DNA of 64,000 nucleotides from Azohydromonas aeria (GCF_009760915.1 NZ_VIDQ01000002.1:124001-188000), one strand, 5' to 3'; positions 50,740-61,279 are shown, counted from the stretch's first letter. Made by a program: numbers and translations. The notes: a model not told the origin generated them from the letters alone.

Positions 50740-51651
50740 ATGCTGACGTTCAAGCAACTCGAAGCGATCTACTGGATTCCCCAACTGGGCGGGTTCGAGA
50801 AAGCCGCACTGAAACTGCACGCCACGCCGTCGGCGCTGTCCAAACGGGTGCATGAGTTGGAACTGCTGTTTGACACCCAGCTCTTCGACCGCACGCAGCG
50901 CACGGCGCGCTTGACGGAGAAGGGTGAAGAGCTGTTCTTACTTGCCAAGAAGCTTCTGGAGCATCGCGACCAAGTCATCGAGCAGTTCAGCCGGCCTGAA
51001 GTCATTGAGCGGCGTTTGCGTCTGGGCGTCACCGAACTCACCGCCATGACGTGGCTGCCGCGGCTGGTGGACCTCATCCAGCAGTACTACCCCAAGGTCG
51101 TCATCGAGCCCGACGTGGATGACAGTACCCGGTTGAGCGAAAAGCTGCTGGCCGACGATGTGGACCTCATCATTGCGCCTGAGACGGTGGCTGACACGAG
51201 GTTCGCGGCCAAGGTCGTGGGTCGCGTGGAAAGTACCTGGATGTGCAAACCCGGGCTAATTGATGCATCCAGACCGATGCGCATCCATGAACTGGCAACC
51301 CATCGCCTGCTTACACAGGGCGACAAGTCCGGTACAGGCCTGACCTATGCGCGTTGGCTGAAGTCACTGGGTGTGCAGCCCGCCCATACAATCAGCAGCA
51401 GCAACCTGATCGCCATCATTGGCATGACGGTGTCTGGCCTGGGCATCAGCTACCTGCCCAAGGATTGCCTGAAAGAGATGGTTCAGGCGGGACATCTGAC
51501 GGTTCTAAAGGTCACGCCGACCTTGCCCGAGGTGAGCTACGCCGCGATGTACAAGGGCGAGCTGCGTAGTCCCCTTCTCTCTTCCATCGTCATGCTGGCT
51601 CAGGAAGCCTGCGACTTCACGCGGATGTTCCAGACCGGACGGCCGAGTTGA
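50740..51651 (+). CDS. LysR-family transcriptional regulator of the amino-acid importer
   Basis: A 303-residue LysR protein: MLTFKQLEAIYWIPQLGGFEKAALKLHATPSALSKRVHELELLFDTQLFDRTQRTARLTEKGEEL forms the HTH and linker helix, and the effector domain starts near residue 90 (RLRLGVTELTAMTWLPRLV). It ends with the GISYLPKDCLKEMVQAG segment common to the family. It diverges from the importer operon and is probably its regulator, sensing the imported compound or its product. Confidence 0.92.
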   Translation: MLTFKQLEAIYWIPQLGGFEKAALKLHATPSALSKRVHELELLFDTQLFDRTQRTARLTEKGEELFLLAKKLLEHRDQVIEQFSRPEVIERRLRLGVTELTAMTWLPRLVDLIQQYYPKVVIEPDVDDSTRLSEKLLADDVDLIIAPETVADTRFAAKVVGRVESTWMCKPGLIDASRPMRIHELATHRLLTQGDKSGTGLTYARWLKSLGVQPAHTISSSNLIAIIGMTVSGLGISYLPKDCLKEMVQAGHLTVLKVTPTLPEVSYAAMYKGELRSPLLSSIVMLAQEACDFTRMFQTGRPS

Positions 51652-52016
51652 TCTCTCGGTACAGGCAAGTGCGACTGCTTGCACAACACCACCCCAAGCG
51701 GCGTACTGAACGGGTTTACTACCTCATTCGTGCGCCAGTAATAGCGGTGGAAGCTGGTCGCTGTGCAGACCCACAGGGCACAACCCGACAGAGATTCCTT
51801 GACGCGGATGCCACGCGCATCAGCAGCCCCGTAACTCCGGCTCGGGAGCCTGATCACGCTAATGTGCGCTGGTTGAGGCATTGTCGAGTAGGCACCCATG
51901 CTTTGCGGAGCACGGGCCGGGTACGAGGCAAGGCGCAGCCCTGGTACGGTGCTGTTGCGCAGGGCCATTGAATGGCTCTGGCTCTGGCGACAAGCCGCCG
52001 CAATGCGGCTCGCAGC
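51652..52016. other. Noncoding gap between LysR and mhpR genes
   Basis: The two flanking genes converge here. No frame of either strand shows a recognisable family or good codon pattern, and I see no strong hairpin with a T-tract. It may hold a decayed gene, but nothing identifies one. Confidence 0.5.
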
Positions 52017-52832
52017 TCAACTCTCGATCCAGGCCCGGCTTCCCCGACCGACGGCATCAGCCAGGCGCTGCAGCGCGGGCACGAAGCGCTGTTGCAAGTC
52101 CCGCTCAGAGACCGCAGCTTTAGGGAACACCAGGTTCAACGCCGCCAGCAGCCGGCTTCCAGCATGTACGGCCACGGCCACAGCGGCAAAGTTCGACTGC
52201 TGCAGCCACTCGCCTTCGTTGATGGCGTAACCGCGCTGCAGCGTCTGATCGATCAGCCGCTGCACGAAAGCGGTGTCGCGCGCGAGTTCGCCCAGCCGGT
52301 CTGTGCGCCGGCGCAGCAGCTCCAGCAGGGCCTCGCGCTCGGCCTCGTCAGCAGCGGCTAAGTAGGCGCGCCCGATGGCCGTCTCCAGCATCGGCAGCTT
52401 TTCACCAATCATGGCGCGGTGCTGCGACAGAGCGCTCCAACGGTGCGTGGACTCACGCACCACCATGAAGCCCGCTTCCGCCGTGCCCAGATCGCATGGC
52501 CACACCAGCTCGCGTACCGCCGCCTGCATGGCCGGTGAAGCAATGCGCGCCACCCACGCTTCGTCCTCGAAACCCTCGCTCAACCGCCGCACCTCGAAGG
52601 TCAGGTAGTACTGCCCGTCCTTCTCACCCTGGCGCACGAAGCCCTGCGCGCGCAGCGTCTCCAGCAAACGCTTGGTGGTGGTGCGGTCCAGGTCGCACAG
52701 GCGAGCCAGTTCGGTGGTGTTGCCAATGCCTCCGGGCAGCCGGTTCAGGGCTTTGAGCACCGCCAGCCCGCGTGACAGGCCGCGCACCTCCTTGTAGACG
52801 CCTTCGTCGCGGTCGATAGCGGTTGACGACAT
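52017..52832 (-). CDS. mhpR: IclR-family activator of the mhp operon (MhpR-like)
   Basis: A 271-residue IclR-family protein. HTH: GLSRGLAVLKALNRLPGGIGNTTELARLCDLDRTTTKRLLETLRAQGFVRQ. The effector domain includes WPCDLGTAEAGFMVVRESTHRWSALSQHRAMIGEKLPMLETAIGRAYLAA and GYAINEGEWLQQSNFAAVAVAV. It diverges from mhpA, with a near-canonical palindrome in between, as in the Escherichia coli mhp system, where MhpR with 3-(3-hydroxyphenyl)propionate activates the operon. I recognise it by context plus overall sequence; the effector is inferred. Confidence 0.88.
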   Translation of the reverse strand: MSSTAIDRDEGVYKEVRGLSRGLAVLKALNRLPGGIGNTTELARLCDLDRTTTKRLLETLRAQGFVRQGEKDGQYYLTFEVRRLSEGFEDEAWVARIASPAMQAAVRELVWPCDLGTAEAGFMVVRESTHRWSALSQHRAMIGEKLPMLETAIGRAYLAAADEAEREALLELLRRRTDRLGELARDTAFVQRLIDQTLQRGYAINEGEWLQQSNFAAVAVAVHAGSRLLAALNLVFPKAAVSERDLQQRFVPALQRLADAVGRGSRAWIES

Positions 52833-52866
52833 GGCAAAGCTTGATCCGGGTTAACCCAGGCCAAGA

Positions 52867-52883
52867 CGTGCACCTGGTGCACG
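52867..52883. promoter_or_regulatory. MhpR operator
   Basis: CGTGCACC-T-GGTGCACG is a perfect 17-base palindrome between mhpR and mhpA. From memory, the E. coli MhpR site is the imperfect palindrome GGTGCACCTGGTGCACA, which shares the 15-base core. It lies 80 bases before the mhpA start and 35 before mhpR. The mhpA promoter boxes downstream are weak, as expected for an activated promoter. Confidence 0.8.
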
Positions 52884-52962
52884 CAGTTTACGCGTTGATC
52901 CAGCGCAAGGACATTGCGGTCACCGCGGCGCGACGCCGCTTGCGATCCCGAAGGAGACAGCC

Positions 52963-54750
52963 GTGTCCACCCACCGCACCCGATTCGACGCCGACGTGCT
53001 CATTGTCGGCGCTGGCCCGGTCGGGCTGACCATCGCCAACACCCTGGGCCTCTACGGCGTACGGGTGCTCGTGGTGGAGAAGCTCGACAGCATCATCGAC
53101 TACCCCCGCGCCATCGGCATCGACGACGAGTCGCTGCGCACGCTGCAGGCCACCGGCTTGGCCGCGCAGGTGCAGGCCCACATCACGCCCGACCACGCCA
53201 TGCGCTTCGTCACCGGCGGCGGGCGCTGCTTCGCCGACATCGACCCGCGCACCGACGAGTTCGGCTGGTCGCGGCGCAATGCCTTCATCCAGCCGCAGAT
53301 CGACAACATCCTGTTCCAGGGCCTAGTGCGCTTCGAGAACGTGCAGGTACTGTTCGGCCACGAGGTTGCGTCCTTCACGCAGGACGAGGCCGGCGTGACG
53401 CTGCAGCTCAAGGGCGCTGAGGGAGGGCGGCAGGCGCGCGCTCGCTATCTCGTGGCCTGCGACGGCGGCAACAGCCTCATCCGCCGCAGCCTGGACGTAC
53501 CGTTCGAGGGCCGTACCAAGCCCAACCAGTGGATCGTGGTGGACGTGCGCAACGACCCGCTGGGCACGCCGCACGTCTACATGCACTGCGATCCGGAGCG
53601 TCCCTACGTCTCGGCGGCGCTGCCGCACGGGATCCGGCGCTTCGAGTTCATGGTGATGCCTGGCGAGACGGAGGAAGAGCTGTCGCGGCCCGAGAACATG
53701 GCGCGCCTCATGCGCAAGGTGGTGGCCGACCCCGACAAGGTGGACTACATCCGCAAGCGCGTCTACACGCACAACGCGCGGCTGGCCGCGACGTTCCGCG
53801 TGCAGCGTGTGCTGCTGGCGGGTGACGCGGCGCACATCATGCCGGTGTGGCAGGGTCAGGGCTACAACAGCGGCCTGCGCGACGCCAGCAACCTGGCCTG
53901 GAAGCTGGCACACGTGGTCAAGGGCCTGGCCGGTGAGCGGCTGCTAGACACCTACACCCAGGAGCGGCGCAGCCACGCGCGCTTGATGATCCACCTGTCG
54001 GAAGTGGCGGGCGACATTTTCGCGCCTGCCAGCCGCTGGGGCGCCAGGCTGCGCGACGGCTTGACGCTGGCGCTCAACCGGCTGCCCTCGGCCAAGCGCT
54101 ACATCGTCGAGATGCGCTTCAAGCCCATGCCGCGCTACCGGCAGGGTGCCGTGCTCACCAGCGGCATGACGACACGCGATGGGTTGCTGGCGCGCATGCT
54201 GGAGCGCGCGGGCGGCTCGGCGCTGGGCCGGATGCTGGGCCTCATGGCCGAGAAGGAAGATTCACCCGTGCACCGCCTCGTGCACGGCCGCCAGGCTGAC
54301 GAGGGTACTGCCGTGGGCCGCATGTTCATCCAGCCGCGCGTGCTGTGCGAGGACGGGCAAGCGCAATTGCTGGACGAGGTGGTCGGGCTGAACTTCGCCA
54401 TCATGGCCTGGGGTACCGACCCGACCCATGGCATGAGCGCGCAGGCGCGCGCGTTCTGGGAACGGCTGGGCGCGCGCTTCATCACCGTCAAGCCTGTGGT
54501 GCAGATGGCGCACCGCGACGACCACCGCCATGGCGTGATCTGCATCGGCGACCTGGGCAACCGGCTCAAGGCCTGGTTCGCGCAGCAACCGAGTTCCGTG
54601 GTGTTCATCCGTCCGGACCGTTTCGTGGCCGCGCTGTGCTCACCGCAGCAGGTGGACGCCACCACCCGTGCGCTGGCCGATGTGATGGCCATGCCGCTGG
54701 CGGCGCCGGCGACCGCCGCGCCGGTGTTCGAGCTCGCGGAGGCCGCATGA
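52963..54750 (+). CDS. mhpA: 3-(3-hydroxyphenyl)propionate 2-hydroxylase
   Basis: A 595-residue FAD-dependent aromatic hydroxylase that converts 3-(3-hydroxyphenyl)propionate to the 2,3-dihydroxy product using NADH and oxygen. Sequence: [12 protein letters not shown] (FAD, residues 12-23), [12 protein letters not shown] (DG motif), [31 protein letters not shown] (GD motif), then the C-terminal thioredoxin-like domain. Start codon is GTG at 52963 with AAGGAGACAGCC in front. It opens the operon and overlaps mhpB by ATGA. Length slightly exceeds the E. coli protein. Confidence 0.95.
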   Translation: MSTHRTRFDADVLIVGAGPVGLTIANTLGLYGVRVLVVEKLDSIIDYPRAIGIDDESLRTLQATGLAAQVQAHITPDHAMRFVTGGGRCFADIDPRTDEFGWSRRNAFIQPQIDNILFQGLVRFENVQVLFGHEVASFTQDEAGVTLQLKGAEGGRQARARYLVACDGGNSLIRRSLDVPFEGRTKPNQWIVVDVRNDPLGTPHVYMHCDPERPYVSAALPHGIRRFEFMVMPGETEEELSRPENMARLMRKVVADPDKVDYIRKRVYTHNARLAATFRVQRVLLAGDAAHIMPVWQGQGYNSGLRDASNLAWKLAHVVKGLAGERLLDTYTQERRSHARLMIHLSEVAGDIFAPASRWGARLRDGLTLALNRLPSAKRYIVEMRFKPMPRYRQGAVLTSGMTTRDGLLARMLERAGGSALGRMLGLMAEKEDSPVHRLVHGRQADEGTAVGRMFIQPRVLCEDGQAQLLDEVVGLNFAIMAWGTDPTHGMSAQARAFWERLGARFITVKPVVQMAHRDDHRHGVICIGDLGNRLKAWFAQQPSSVVFIRPDRFVAALCSPQQVDATTRALADVMAMPLAAPATAAPVFELAEAA

Positions 54751-55697
54751 AGACGGCTCGCGCTTTCCTGGGCCTGTCCCATTCGCCGCTGATGGGCCTC
54801 AACCCCGTGGCGGCGCCGGTCGAGGCGGCGCTGCGGGGCGCCATCGCGCAGGCCCGCGAGCAGGTGCAGGCCTTCCGGCCGGAGCTCGTGGTGCTGGTGG
54901 CGCCTGACCACTACAACGGCTTCTTCAACGAGCTGATGCCACCGTTTTGCATCGGCACGGCTGCACGCTCGGTGGGCGACTACCTCACGCCGCCCGGCGA
55001 GCTGCACGTGGACGCCGACGCGGCGCTGGCGCTGGCCCAGCGCCTGATGGACGAGGACTTCGACATCGCCGTCTCGCGCCGCATGCAGGTGGACCATGGC
55101 TTCGCGCAGGCGCTGCAGCTGCTGTGGGGCAGCCTGGACACGCCGCCAGTGCTGCCGCTCTTCGTCAATGCCGTGGCCCAGCCGGGCATCCCGCGGCTGC
55201 GCCGCTGCCGCCAGCTGGGCCAGGCCATCGGCCGCTTCCTGGACACGGTGCCCGGCCGCACGCTGCTCATCGGCTCGGGTGGCCTGTCCCACGAGCCGCC
55301 GGTACCGACGCTGGCGCACCCGGACCCGGCCGTGCGCGAACGCATCACCTTCAGGCGCGAGTCCACGCCGGTCGAGCGCGACGCCAAGACGCAGCGCGTG
55401 ATGGCCGCGGGCCGCGCCCTGGCCGTGGGCGACCCGGCGATGAAGCCGCTCAACCCGGCGTGGGACGCGCGCTGGATGGATGCGCTGGAAACCGGTGGCA
55501 CCGCGCTCGACGCGCTGTGCGCGCTGAGCGAGGACAGCATCGAGCGCGAGGCTGGCCTTTCTGCCCACGAGTCCAAGAGCTGGCTGGTGGCGCGCAGCGC
55601 CCTGCCAGCCGGCCGCGCGACGCACTGCACCTTGCGCCATTACCAGGCCATCCCCGAATACATCGCCGGCTTCGGGCTGCTGTGCCTGCAGGCTTGA
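54747..55697 (+). CDS. mhpB: 2,3-dihydroxyphenylpropionate 1,2-dioxygenase (type II extradiol)
   Basis: A 316-residue LigB-superfamily extradiol dioxygenase that opens the catechol ring of 2,3-dihydroxyphenylpropionate by meta-cleavage with Fe(II). [17 protein letters not shown] opens it (His12), [23 protein letters not shown] provides a metal ligand, and His117 (MQVDHGFAQ) and His182 (GGLSHEPP) are the conserved active-site histidines. Its ATG overlaps the mhpA stop. Unrelated to the VOC-type dioxygenase at 28765-29700. Confidence 0.95.
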   Translation: MKTARAFLGLSHSPLMGLNPVAAPVEAALRGAIAQAREQVQAFRPELVVLVAPDHYNGFFNELMPPFCIGTAARSVGDYLTPPGELHVDADAALALAQRLMDEDFDIAVSRRMQVDHGFAQALQLLWGSLDTPPVLPLFVNAVAQPGIPRLRRCRQLGQAIGRFLDTVPGRTLLIGSGGLSHEPPVPTLAHPDPAVRERITFRRESTPVERDAKTQRVMAAGRALAVGDPAMKPLNPAWDARWMDALETGGTALDALCALSEDSIEREAGLSAHESKSWLVARSALPAGRATHCTLRHYQAIPEYIAGFGLLCLQA

Positions 55698-55716
55698 ACC
55701 CACTCCAGGAGAAGAC

Positions 55717-56505
55717 ATGGATTCCCGCATCAATGAATGGGCGCAGCGTCTGCGTCAGGCCGAGGCGCAGCGCGAACCCATCGAGGCGCTGCGCGACGAG
55801 ATCGGTCCCGACCCTGAGGGCCGCATGGCCTACGCCATCCAGCAGGCCAACGTGGCGCATGCGCTGGCTCAAGGGCGGCGCATCGTCGGCCGCAAGATCG
55901 GCCTGACCTCGCCTGCCGTGCAGCAGCAGCTGGGCGTGGACCAGCCCGACTTCGGCACGCTCTTCGCCGACATGCTCTACGGCGACGACGAAGCCGTGCC
56001 GCTGTCGCGCACGCTGCAGCCCAAGGTCGAAGCCGAGGTGGCGCTGGTGCTCTCTCGCGACCTGAGCGCGGCCGACACCACGCTGGTGGAGCTCATCAAC
56101 GCGACGGCCTACGTGCTGCCGGCCATCGAGATCGTGGGCAGCCGCATCGCGCGCTGGAACATCCGCTTCACCGACACCGTGGCCGACAACGCCTCCAGTG
56201 GCCTGGTGGTGCTCGGCGGCGCGCCCACGAAGCTCGACGGCCTGGACCTCAAGCTGAGCGCGATGTCGATGACGCGCAGCGAGGAGGTGGTCTCCAGCGG
56301 CAGCGGCGCGGCCTGCCTGGGCCACCCCCTCAATGCCGCCGTCTGGCTGGCACGCAAGCTCGCCGTGCTGGGCCAGCCGCTGCGCGCGGGCGACCTGGTG
56401 CTCACCGGCGCACTGGGCCCCATGGTCGCGGTGCAGCCAGGCGACCGATTCGAGGCCCGCATCGAGGGCGTGGGCAGCGTGCGCGCCCGCTTCTGCGCGG
56501 CCTGA
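55717..56505 (+). CDS. mhpD: 2-keto-4-pentenoate hydratase
   Basis: A 262-residue hydratase that adds water to 2-hydroxypenta-2,4-dienoate. [31 protein letters not shown], the Mg-site [15 protein letters not shown] and [18 protein letters not shown] are diagnostic of the FAH-related hydratase group, and the C-terminal [21 protein letters not shown] is typical. CAGGAGAAGAC precedes the ATG. Mg-dependent and cytoplasmic. It is followed by a receptor gene before the aldehyde dehydrogenase gene. Confidence 0.95.
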   Translation: MDSRINEWAQRLRQAEAQREPIEALRDEIGPDPEGRMAYAIQQANVAHALAQGRRIVGRKIGLTSPAVQQQLGVDQPDFGTLFADMLYGDDEAVPLSRTLQPKVEAEVALVLSRDLSAADTTLVELINATAYVLPAIEIVGSRIARWNIRFTDTVADNASSGLVVLGGAPTKLDGLDLKLSAMSMTRSEEVVSSGSGAACLGHPLNAAVWLARKLAVLGQPLRAGDLVLTGALGPMVAVQPGDRFEARIEGVGSVRARFCAA

Positions 56506-56541
56506 CCCGTTCAACAGAGACCCGACCCGACAAGGATTCGC

Positions 56542-57525
56542 ATGAACCACTTCCGTCGCTTCACCATGGGTGCGCTGGCCGCCGCAGCCGCTCTCGTCAT
56601 CACCGGCCCGGCTGTCGCCCAGGATTTTCCGAGCAAATCCGTCACGCTGGTCGTGCCCTTCCCGCCCGGCGGCGTCACGGACCAGATTGCACGCGTGCTG
56701 GCCGGCAAGCTGCAGGAAGATTTGCGCCAGACCGTGATCGTGGACAACAAGCCCGGTGCCGGCGGCCAGATCGCGGCCCAGACCGTCAAGACGCAGCCGG
56801 CCGACGGCCACACCGTCTTCGTCGCCGCCACGGAGATGTTCGCCGTCAACCCGACGCTGTACCGCAAGTTCAGCTACGACCCGGTCAAGGACTTCCAGCC
56901 CGTCACGGCGCTGATTTCCTCGCCGCTGGTGCTGGTCGTGCCCAAGGGCAGCCCGGTGAGCTCGGTGGCCGAGCTGGTGGCTGCCAGCAAGAAGAAGGAC
57001 GGCGGGCTGAACTTCGCCTCGCAGGGCGTGGGCTCCATCGGTCACCTGCTGGGCGAGCTCTACCGCAGCCGCAGCGGCGGCGGCGACTTCCATCACGTCG
57101 CCTACAAGGGCTCGGCGCCGGCGCTGCAGGACCTCATGGGCGGGCAGGTGGACCTGATGTTCGACCCCGTCATCACCACCGCGCCGCTGATCCAGAGCGG
57201 CAAGCTCAAGGCCCTGGCCATCGCCGCACCGAAGCGCGCGGCGCAGCTGCCCGAGGTGCGCACGCTGCAGGAGCTGGGCACCACCGGCGTGGACGCCAGT
57301 GTGTGGTTCGGCGCCGTGGTCAAGGCCGGCACGCCGGCGCCGGCCGTGGCCCGGCTCAACGAGTCGCTGGCCAAGGCGCTGCGCAGCCCGGACGTGGTCA
57401 AGCGCTTCACCGACCAGGGTCTGCAGCCCATGCCGATGAGCCCCGAGGCCTTCGGCACCTTCATGAAGGAAGAGATCACGCGCTGGAGCGCGCTGGTCAA
57501 GACGAGCGGCGCGTCCGTCGATTGA
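56542..57525 (+). CDS. Bug-family (TctC) periplasmic receptor within the mhp operon
   Basis: A 327-residue receptor with signal peptide [27 protein letters not shown]. The ligand loop [48 protein letters not shown] and [30 protein letters not shown] match the family. It is inserted between mhpD and mhpF with short gaps, so it is co-transcribed with the pathway. Its ligand is therefore probably 3-(3-hydroxyphenyl)propionate or a related phenylpropanoid acid. No MhpT transporter gene is in this operon. Confidence 0.93.
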   Translation: MNHFRRFTMGALAAAAALVITGPAVAQDFPSKSVTLVVPFPPGGVTDQIARVLAGKLQEDLRQTVIVDNKPGAGGQIAAQTVKTQPADGHTVFVAATEMFAVNPTLYRKFSYDPVKDFQPVTALISSPLVLVVPKGSPVSSVAELVAASKKKDGGLNFASQGVGSIGHLLGELYRSRSGGGDFHHVAYKGSAPALQDLMGGQVDLMFDPVITTAPLIQSGKLKALAIAAPKRAAQLPEVRTLQELGTTGVDASVWFGAVVKAGTPAPAVARLNESLAKALRSPDVVKRFTDQGLQPMPMSPEAFGTFMKEEITRWSALVKTSGASVD

Positions 57526-57536
57526 GGAACCCACCC

Positions 57537-58481
57537 ATGAACAGCACCAAGCTCAAGGCCGCCATCATTGGCAGCGGCAACATCGGCACGGATCTGATGA
57601 TCAAGATCCTGCGCCACGGCAAGCACGTCGAGATCGCAGCGATGGTGGGTATCGATCCCGCATCGGACGGCCTGGCGCGCGCGGCACGCCTGGGCGTGGC
57701 GACCACGCACGAGGGCGTCGAAGGGCTGACCCGGCTGCCGGCGTTCGCGGACATCGACATGGTCTTCGACGCCACCTCGGCCGGCGCGCACGTGAAGAAC
57801 GACGCTTTCCTGCGCCATCTGAAACCGGGCATCCGCATGGTGGACCTCACGCCCGCGGCCATCGGTCCTTACTGCGTGCCCGTGGTCAACGGCGCGCACC
57901 ACCTGGACGCGAAAAACGTCAACATGGTCACCTGCGGCGGCCAGGCCACCATTCCCATGGTGGCGGCCGTGAGCCGCGTGGCCCGGGTGCACTACGGCGA
58001 GATCGTCGCCTCCATCTCCAGCAAGAGCGCGGGGCCGGGCACGCGCGCCAACATCGACGAGTTTACCGAGACCACTTCCAAGGCCATCGAGGCCGTGGGC
58101 GGCGCCGCCAAGGGCAAGGCCATCATCGTGCTCAACCCGGCCGAGCCGCCGCTGATGATGCGCGACACCGTCTACACGCTCTCGGACTTCGCCGACGAGG
58201 AGGCAATAGCCGCCTCGGTCGAGCGCATGGCCGCCGACGTGCAGGCCTACGTCCCCGGCTATCGCCTCAAGCAGCGGGTGCAGTTCGACCGCATCGACCA
58301 GCCGCTACTCATTCCCGGCGTGGGCCGCATCGCGGGCCTGAAGACTAGCGTGTTCCTGGAGGTCGAAGGCGCGGCGCACTACCTGCCCGCCTACGCCGGC
58401 AACCTCGACATCATGACCAGCGCCGCGCTGCGCACCGCGGAAAGCATGGCCGCACGGCTGCTGCAGCCGCTCACGGCCTGA
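57537..58481 (+). CDS. mhpF: Acetaldehyde dehydrogenase (acylating)
   Basis: A 314-residue NAD-dependent enzyme converting acetaldehyde and CoA to acetyl-CoA. [43 protein letters not shown] is the cofactor domain, Cys133 in [12 protein letters not shown] is the acyl-carrying residue, and [22 protein letters not shown] follows. It forms a channelling complex with the MhpE aldolase, whose gene follows by 16 bases. The start is the ATG 11 bases after the receptor gene. Confidence 0.95.
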   Translation: MNSTKLKAAIIGSGNIGTDLMIKILRHGKHVEIAAMVGIDPASDGLARAARLGVATTHEGVEGLTRLPAFADIDMVFDATSAGAHVKNDAFLRHLKPGIRMVDLTPAAIGPYCVPVVNGAHHLDAKNVNMVTCGGQATIPMVAAVSRVARVHYGEIVASISSKSAGPGTRANIDEFTETTSKAIEAVGGAAKGKAIIVLNPAEPPLMMRDTVYTLSDFADEEAIAASVERMAADVQAYVPGYRLKQRVQFDRIDQPLLIPGVGRIAGLKTSVFLEVEGAAHYLPAYAGNLDIMTSAALRTAESMAARLLQPLTA

Positions 58482-58497
58482 AACGGAGTACCTCACC

Positions 58498-59541
58498 ATG
58501 AACGGCAATAAGCTCTACATCTCCGACGTGACGCTGCGCGACGGCAGCCACGCCATCCGCCACCAGTACAGCGTGGCGCAGGCCGCGCAGATCGCCAAGG
58601 CGCTCGACGATGCCAAGGTCGATTCCATCGAGGTCGCCCACGGCGACGGCCTGCAGGGCGGCAGCTTCAACTACGGCTTCGGCGCGCACACCGACCTGGA
58701 ATGGATCGAGGCGGTGGCCAGCGTGGTCAGGCACGCGAAGATCGCCACGCTGCTGCTGCCGGGCATCGGCACCGTGCACGATCTCAAGGCAGCCTATGAG
58801 GCCGGCGCGCGCGTCGTGCGGGTCGCGACGCACTGCACCGAGGCCGACATCTCGAAGCAGCACATCGAGTACGCGCGCCACCTGGGCATGGAGGCCGTAG
58901 GCTTCCTGATGATGAGCCACATGACCACGCCGCAGAAGCTCGCTGAACAGGCCAGGCTGATGGAGAGCTACGGCGCGACGTGCTGCTACGTGGTGGACTC
59001 GGGCGGCGCCTTGGGCATGCAGGACGTGCGCGAGCGCTTTCGCGCCTTCAAGGACGTGCTCAAACCTGAAACCCAGACCGGGATGCACGCCCACCACAAC
59101 CTCAGCCTGGGCGTGGCCAACTCCATCGTCGCGGTGGAGGAAGGGTGCGACCGCATCGACGCCAGCCTGGCCGGCATGGGCGCGGGTGCGGGCAACGCGC
59201 CGCTGGAGGTGTTCATCGCCGCCGCCGAGCGCCTGGGCTGGAACCACGGCACCGACCTGATGCGGCTGATGGACGCGGCCGACGACATCGTGCGCCCGCT
59301 GCAGGACCGCCCGGTGCGCGTGGACCGCGAGACGCTGGCGCTGGGCTACGCGGGCGTGTACTCCAGCTTCCTGCGCCACTCCGAGGCCGCGGCCATGAAG
59401 TACGGCCTCAGCGCCGTGGACATCCTGGTCGAGCTGGGCCGGCGACGCATGGTCGGCGGGCAGGAGGACATGATCGTGGACGTGGCTCTGGACCTGATCA
59501 AGGCCCGGGAAGCCAGCCGCATCGCCGCAGAAGCCGCCTAA
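58498..59541 (+). CDS. mhpE: 4-hydroxy-2-oxovalerate aldolase
   Basis: A 347-residue HMGL-like TIM-barrel aldolase that splits 4-hydroxy-2-oxovalerate into pyruvate and acetaldehyde. The metal/active-site motif is [14 protein letters not shown], with [48 protein letters not shown] and the C-terminal DmpG communication domain ([14 protein letters not shown]). Partner of MhpF. Complete length for the family. Confidence 0.95.
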   Translation: MNGNKLYISDVTLRDGSHAIRHQYSVAQAAQIAKALDDAKVDSIEVAHGDGLQGGSFNYGFGAHTDLEWIEAVASVVRHAKIATLLLPGIGTVHDLKAAYEAGARVVRVATHCTEADISKQHIEYARHLGMEAVGFLMMSHMTTPQKLAEQARLMESYGATCCYVVDSGGALGMQDVRERFRAFKDVLKPETQTGMHAHHNLSLGVANSIVAVEEGCDRIDASLAGMGAGAGNAPLEVFIAAAERLGWNHGTDLMRLMDAADDIVRPLQDRPVRVDRETLALGYAGVYSSFLRHSEAAAMKYGLSAVDILVELGRRRMVGGQEDMIVDVALDLIKAREASRIAAEAA

Positions 59542-59575
59542 TCAACTCCACCATCCACGCCTCGAAAGACATGCC

Positions 59576-60439
59576 ATGAGCACTACCACCTTGAGCGAAG
59601 CCGCCACCAGCCGCTTCGTCCGCATCCGCGAAAGCGACCTGGAGTTGCAGCTCCACTACAACGACTGCGGCAGCGGCGACGATACGGTCGTCATGCTGCA
59701 CGGCTCGGGCCCCGGCGCAAGCGGCTGGGCTAACTTCAACCGCAATGTCGAGCCGCTGGTCGCGGCCGGCTACCGCGTCATCCTCATGGACTGCCCCGGC
59801 TGGAGCAAGAGCGATCCGATCGTGTGCATCGGTTCGCGTTCCGAGCTCAACGCGCGCGCCCTCAAGGGGCTGATGGATGCCATCGGCCTTGAGAAGGCCC
59901 ACCTCATCGGCAACTCTATGGGCGGCCACAGCGCCGTGGCCTTTGCCCTGGCCAATCCCGAGCGGGTAGGCAAGCTCATCCTCATGGGCGGCGGCACCGG
60001 TGGTGTGAGCTCCTTCGTGCCCATGCCCACCGAGGGCATCAAGCTCATCGGTGCGCTGTACCGCCAGCCCACCATCGAGAACCTGAAGCGCATGATGAGC
60101 GTATTCGTGTACGACACGAGCAGCTTGACCGAGGCGCTGTTCCAGGCACGGCTGGACAACATGCTCACGCGCCGCGAACATCTGGAGAACTTCGTCAAGA
60201 GCGCCGAGGCGAATCCGAAGCAATTCCCCGATGTGGGTCACCGGCTTGGCGAGATCAAGGCGCCGGCACTGGTGATCTGGGGCCGCGACGACCGCTTCGT
60301 GCCCCTGGACGTGGGCCTGCGCCTCATGGCGGGGCTGCAGAACGCTGAGTTGCACGTCTTCAGCCGCTGCGGCCACTGGGCGCAGTGGGAGCATGCAGAC
60401 AAGTTCAACCGCATGGTGCTGGACTTCCTGGGGCAGTGA
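59576..60439 (+). CDS. mhpC: 2-hydroxy-6-oxonona-2,4-dienedioate hydrolase
   Basis: A 287-residue alpha/beta C-C hydrolase acting on the meta-cleavage product to give succinate and 2-hydroxypentadienoate. Oxyanion motif [11 protein letters not shown], nucleophile GNSMGGHSA (Ser114), acid in [10 protein letters not shown] and base in [15 protein letters not shown]. Here it is the last gene of the operon, whereas in E. coli it lies between mhpB and mhpD. A gene-poor region with twin palindromes follows. Confidence 0.95.
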   Translation: MSTTTLSEAATSRFVRIRESDLELQLHYNDCGSGDDTVVMLHGSGPGASGWANFNRNVEPLVAAGYRVILMDCPGWSKSDPIVCIGSRSELNARALKGLMDAIGLEKAHLIGNSMGGHSAVAFALANPERVGKLILMGGGTGGVSSFVPMPTEGIKLIGALYRQPTIENLKRMMSVFVYDTSSLTEALFQARLDNMLTRREHLENFVKSAEANPKQFPDVGHRLGEIKAPALVIWGRDDRFVPLDVGLRLMAGLQNAELHVFSRCGHWAQWEHADKFNRMVLDFLGQ

Positions 60440-61279
60440 AAGCGCTGCGCCGAAAGCCGTTGCCATCCGGCCCGCCGGGCGGTGTTGCTTGGAGTCGCGC
60501 CAAGGTCTTCAGCCCAGTGTCAGGAAAACCGGGGGCAGCCCGGATAGACCGTAGGCCCCGTCAGCACTGATCGAGTCCGTCGGTACTCGATGGCAGCCTT
60601 GGCCTACCACGTGCAGTCCAAAAAGGCTCCTTCACACCGGTGTCAACGATACCGACACCGGTGTGAAATTTAGCAAATAGTTGGTTTTTTTATGGGGACC
60701 AGAATTCGCTCGGCGCGTCTCTAAAAAAGCGGTTGAGCTCTTGCATGCCAAACACAATGTGATGTATACGGCATAAGTCGCGGAATCATCAATATACGTG
60801 TCGATGCTGTGTCTTGTTAGCATGGATAAAAAGCGTGCTCCAGCTCGCGGTAAGTACAGGAGCCTTTAAGCAGCTTCGGCCATGAGGCGCGTTCTTGATG
60901 AGCAATGCTGTGGCCAGCATGTCATGTAGTCCCGGCCACCACGATTTGCTCATAACATGCCCGAAAGATTGAAAACACGTGCCGCATTCGCAGGGCCAGC
61001 CTGGTAGGGAGCCGTTGCCCGGTAGTGCATTGCCCGGACCGAACATGTCGAACAGCGTTGTGGTGGCGTGGCTGTTCTAGCCGCCCTTGTCGTCCTCCAC
61101 GCGGGCGTAACGCAGGTAGAGGCAGAGGCCGGTGCGGCTGAACAAACGGTATTTGCTTCGACGTTGATATAAGTCTTTGCTTGTCGCGCTTTCTCAAAAA
61201 TTGCCTGGATTATTTATTATTGTTTTGCACGCAATCGCATTTGCGTCACCTCGTTGTGCGAAAAGCATTGCCGAATTGC
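60440..61279. other. Gene-poor, lower-GC junction between mhp and bio loci
   Basis: Some 840 bases with no supported gene and visibly more A and T than the flanks. A minus-strand frame ending at TAG 61077 reads DLYQRRSKYRLFSRTGLCLYL and then RYARVEDDKGG, which looks like the tail of a lost gene, but I cannot name it. The twin palindromes at 60631-60667 are annotated separately. T7 lies at 60685-60691. Confidence 0.5.
60631..60667. repeat. Twin ACACCGGTGT palindromes forming a long inverted repeat
   Basis: TTCACACCGGTGTC (60631-60644) and GACACCGGTGTGAA (60654-60667) are perfect 14-base inverted arms with a nine-base loop. Each arm itself contains the 10-base palindrome ACACCGGTGT, with centres 21 bases apart. 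It is either a terminator-like hairpin after mhpC (a T-run follows 18 bases on) or a pair of operator sites. Confidence 0.75.

Noticed and set aside
60632-60823. 63-codon minus-strand frame in the low-GC junction
   Set aside because: No ribosome site or recognisable features; it ends within the inverted repeat.
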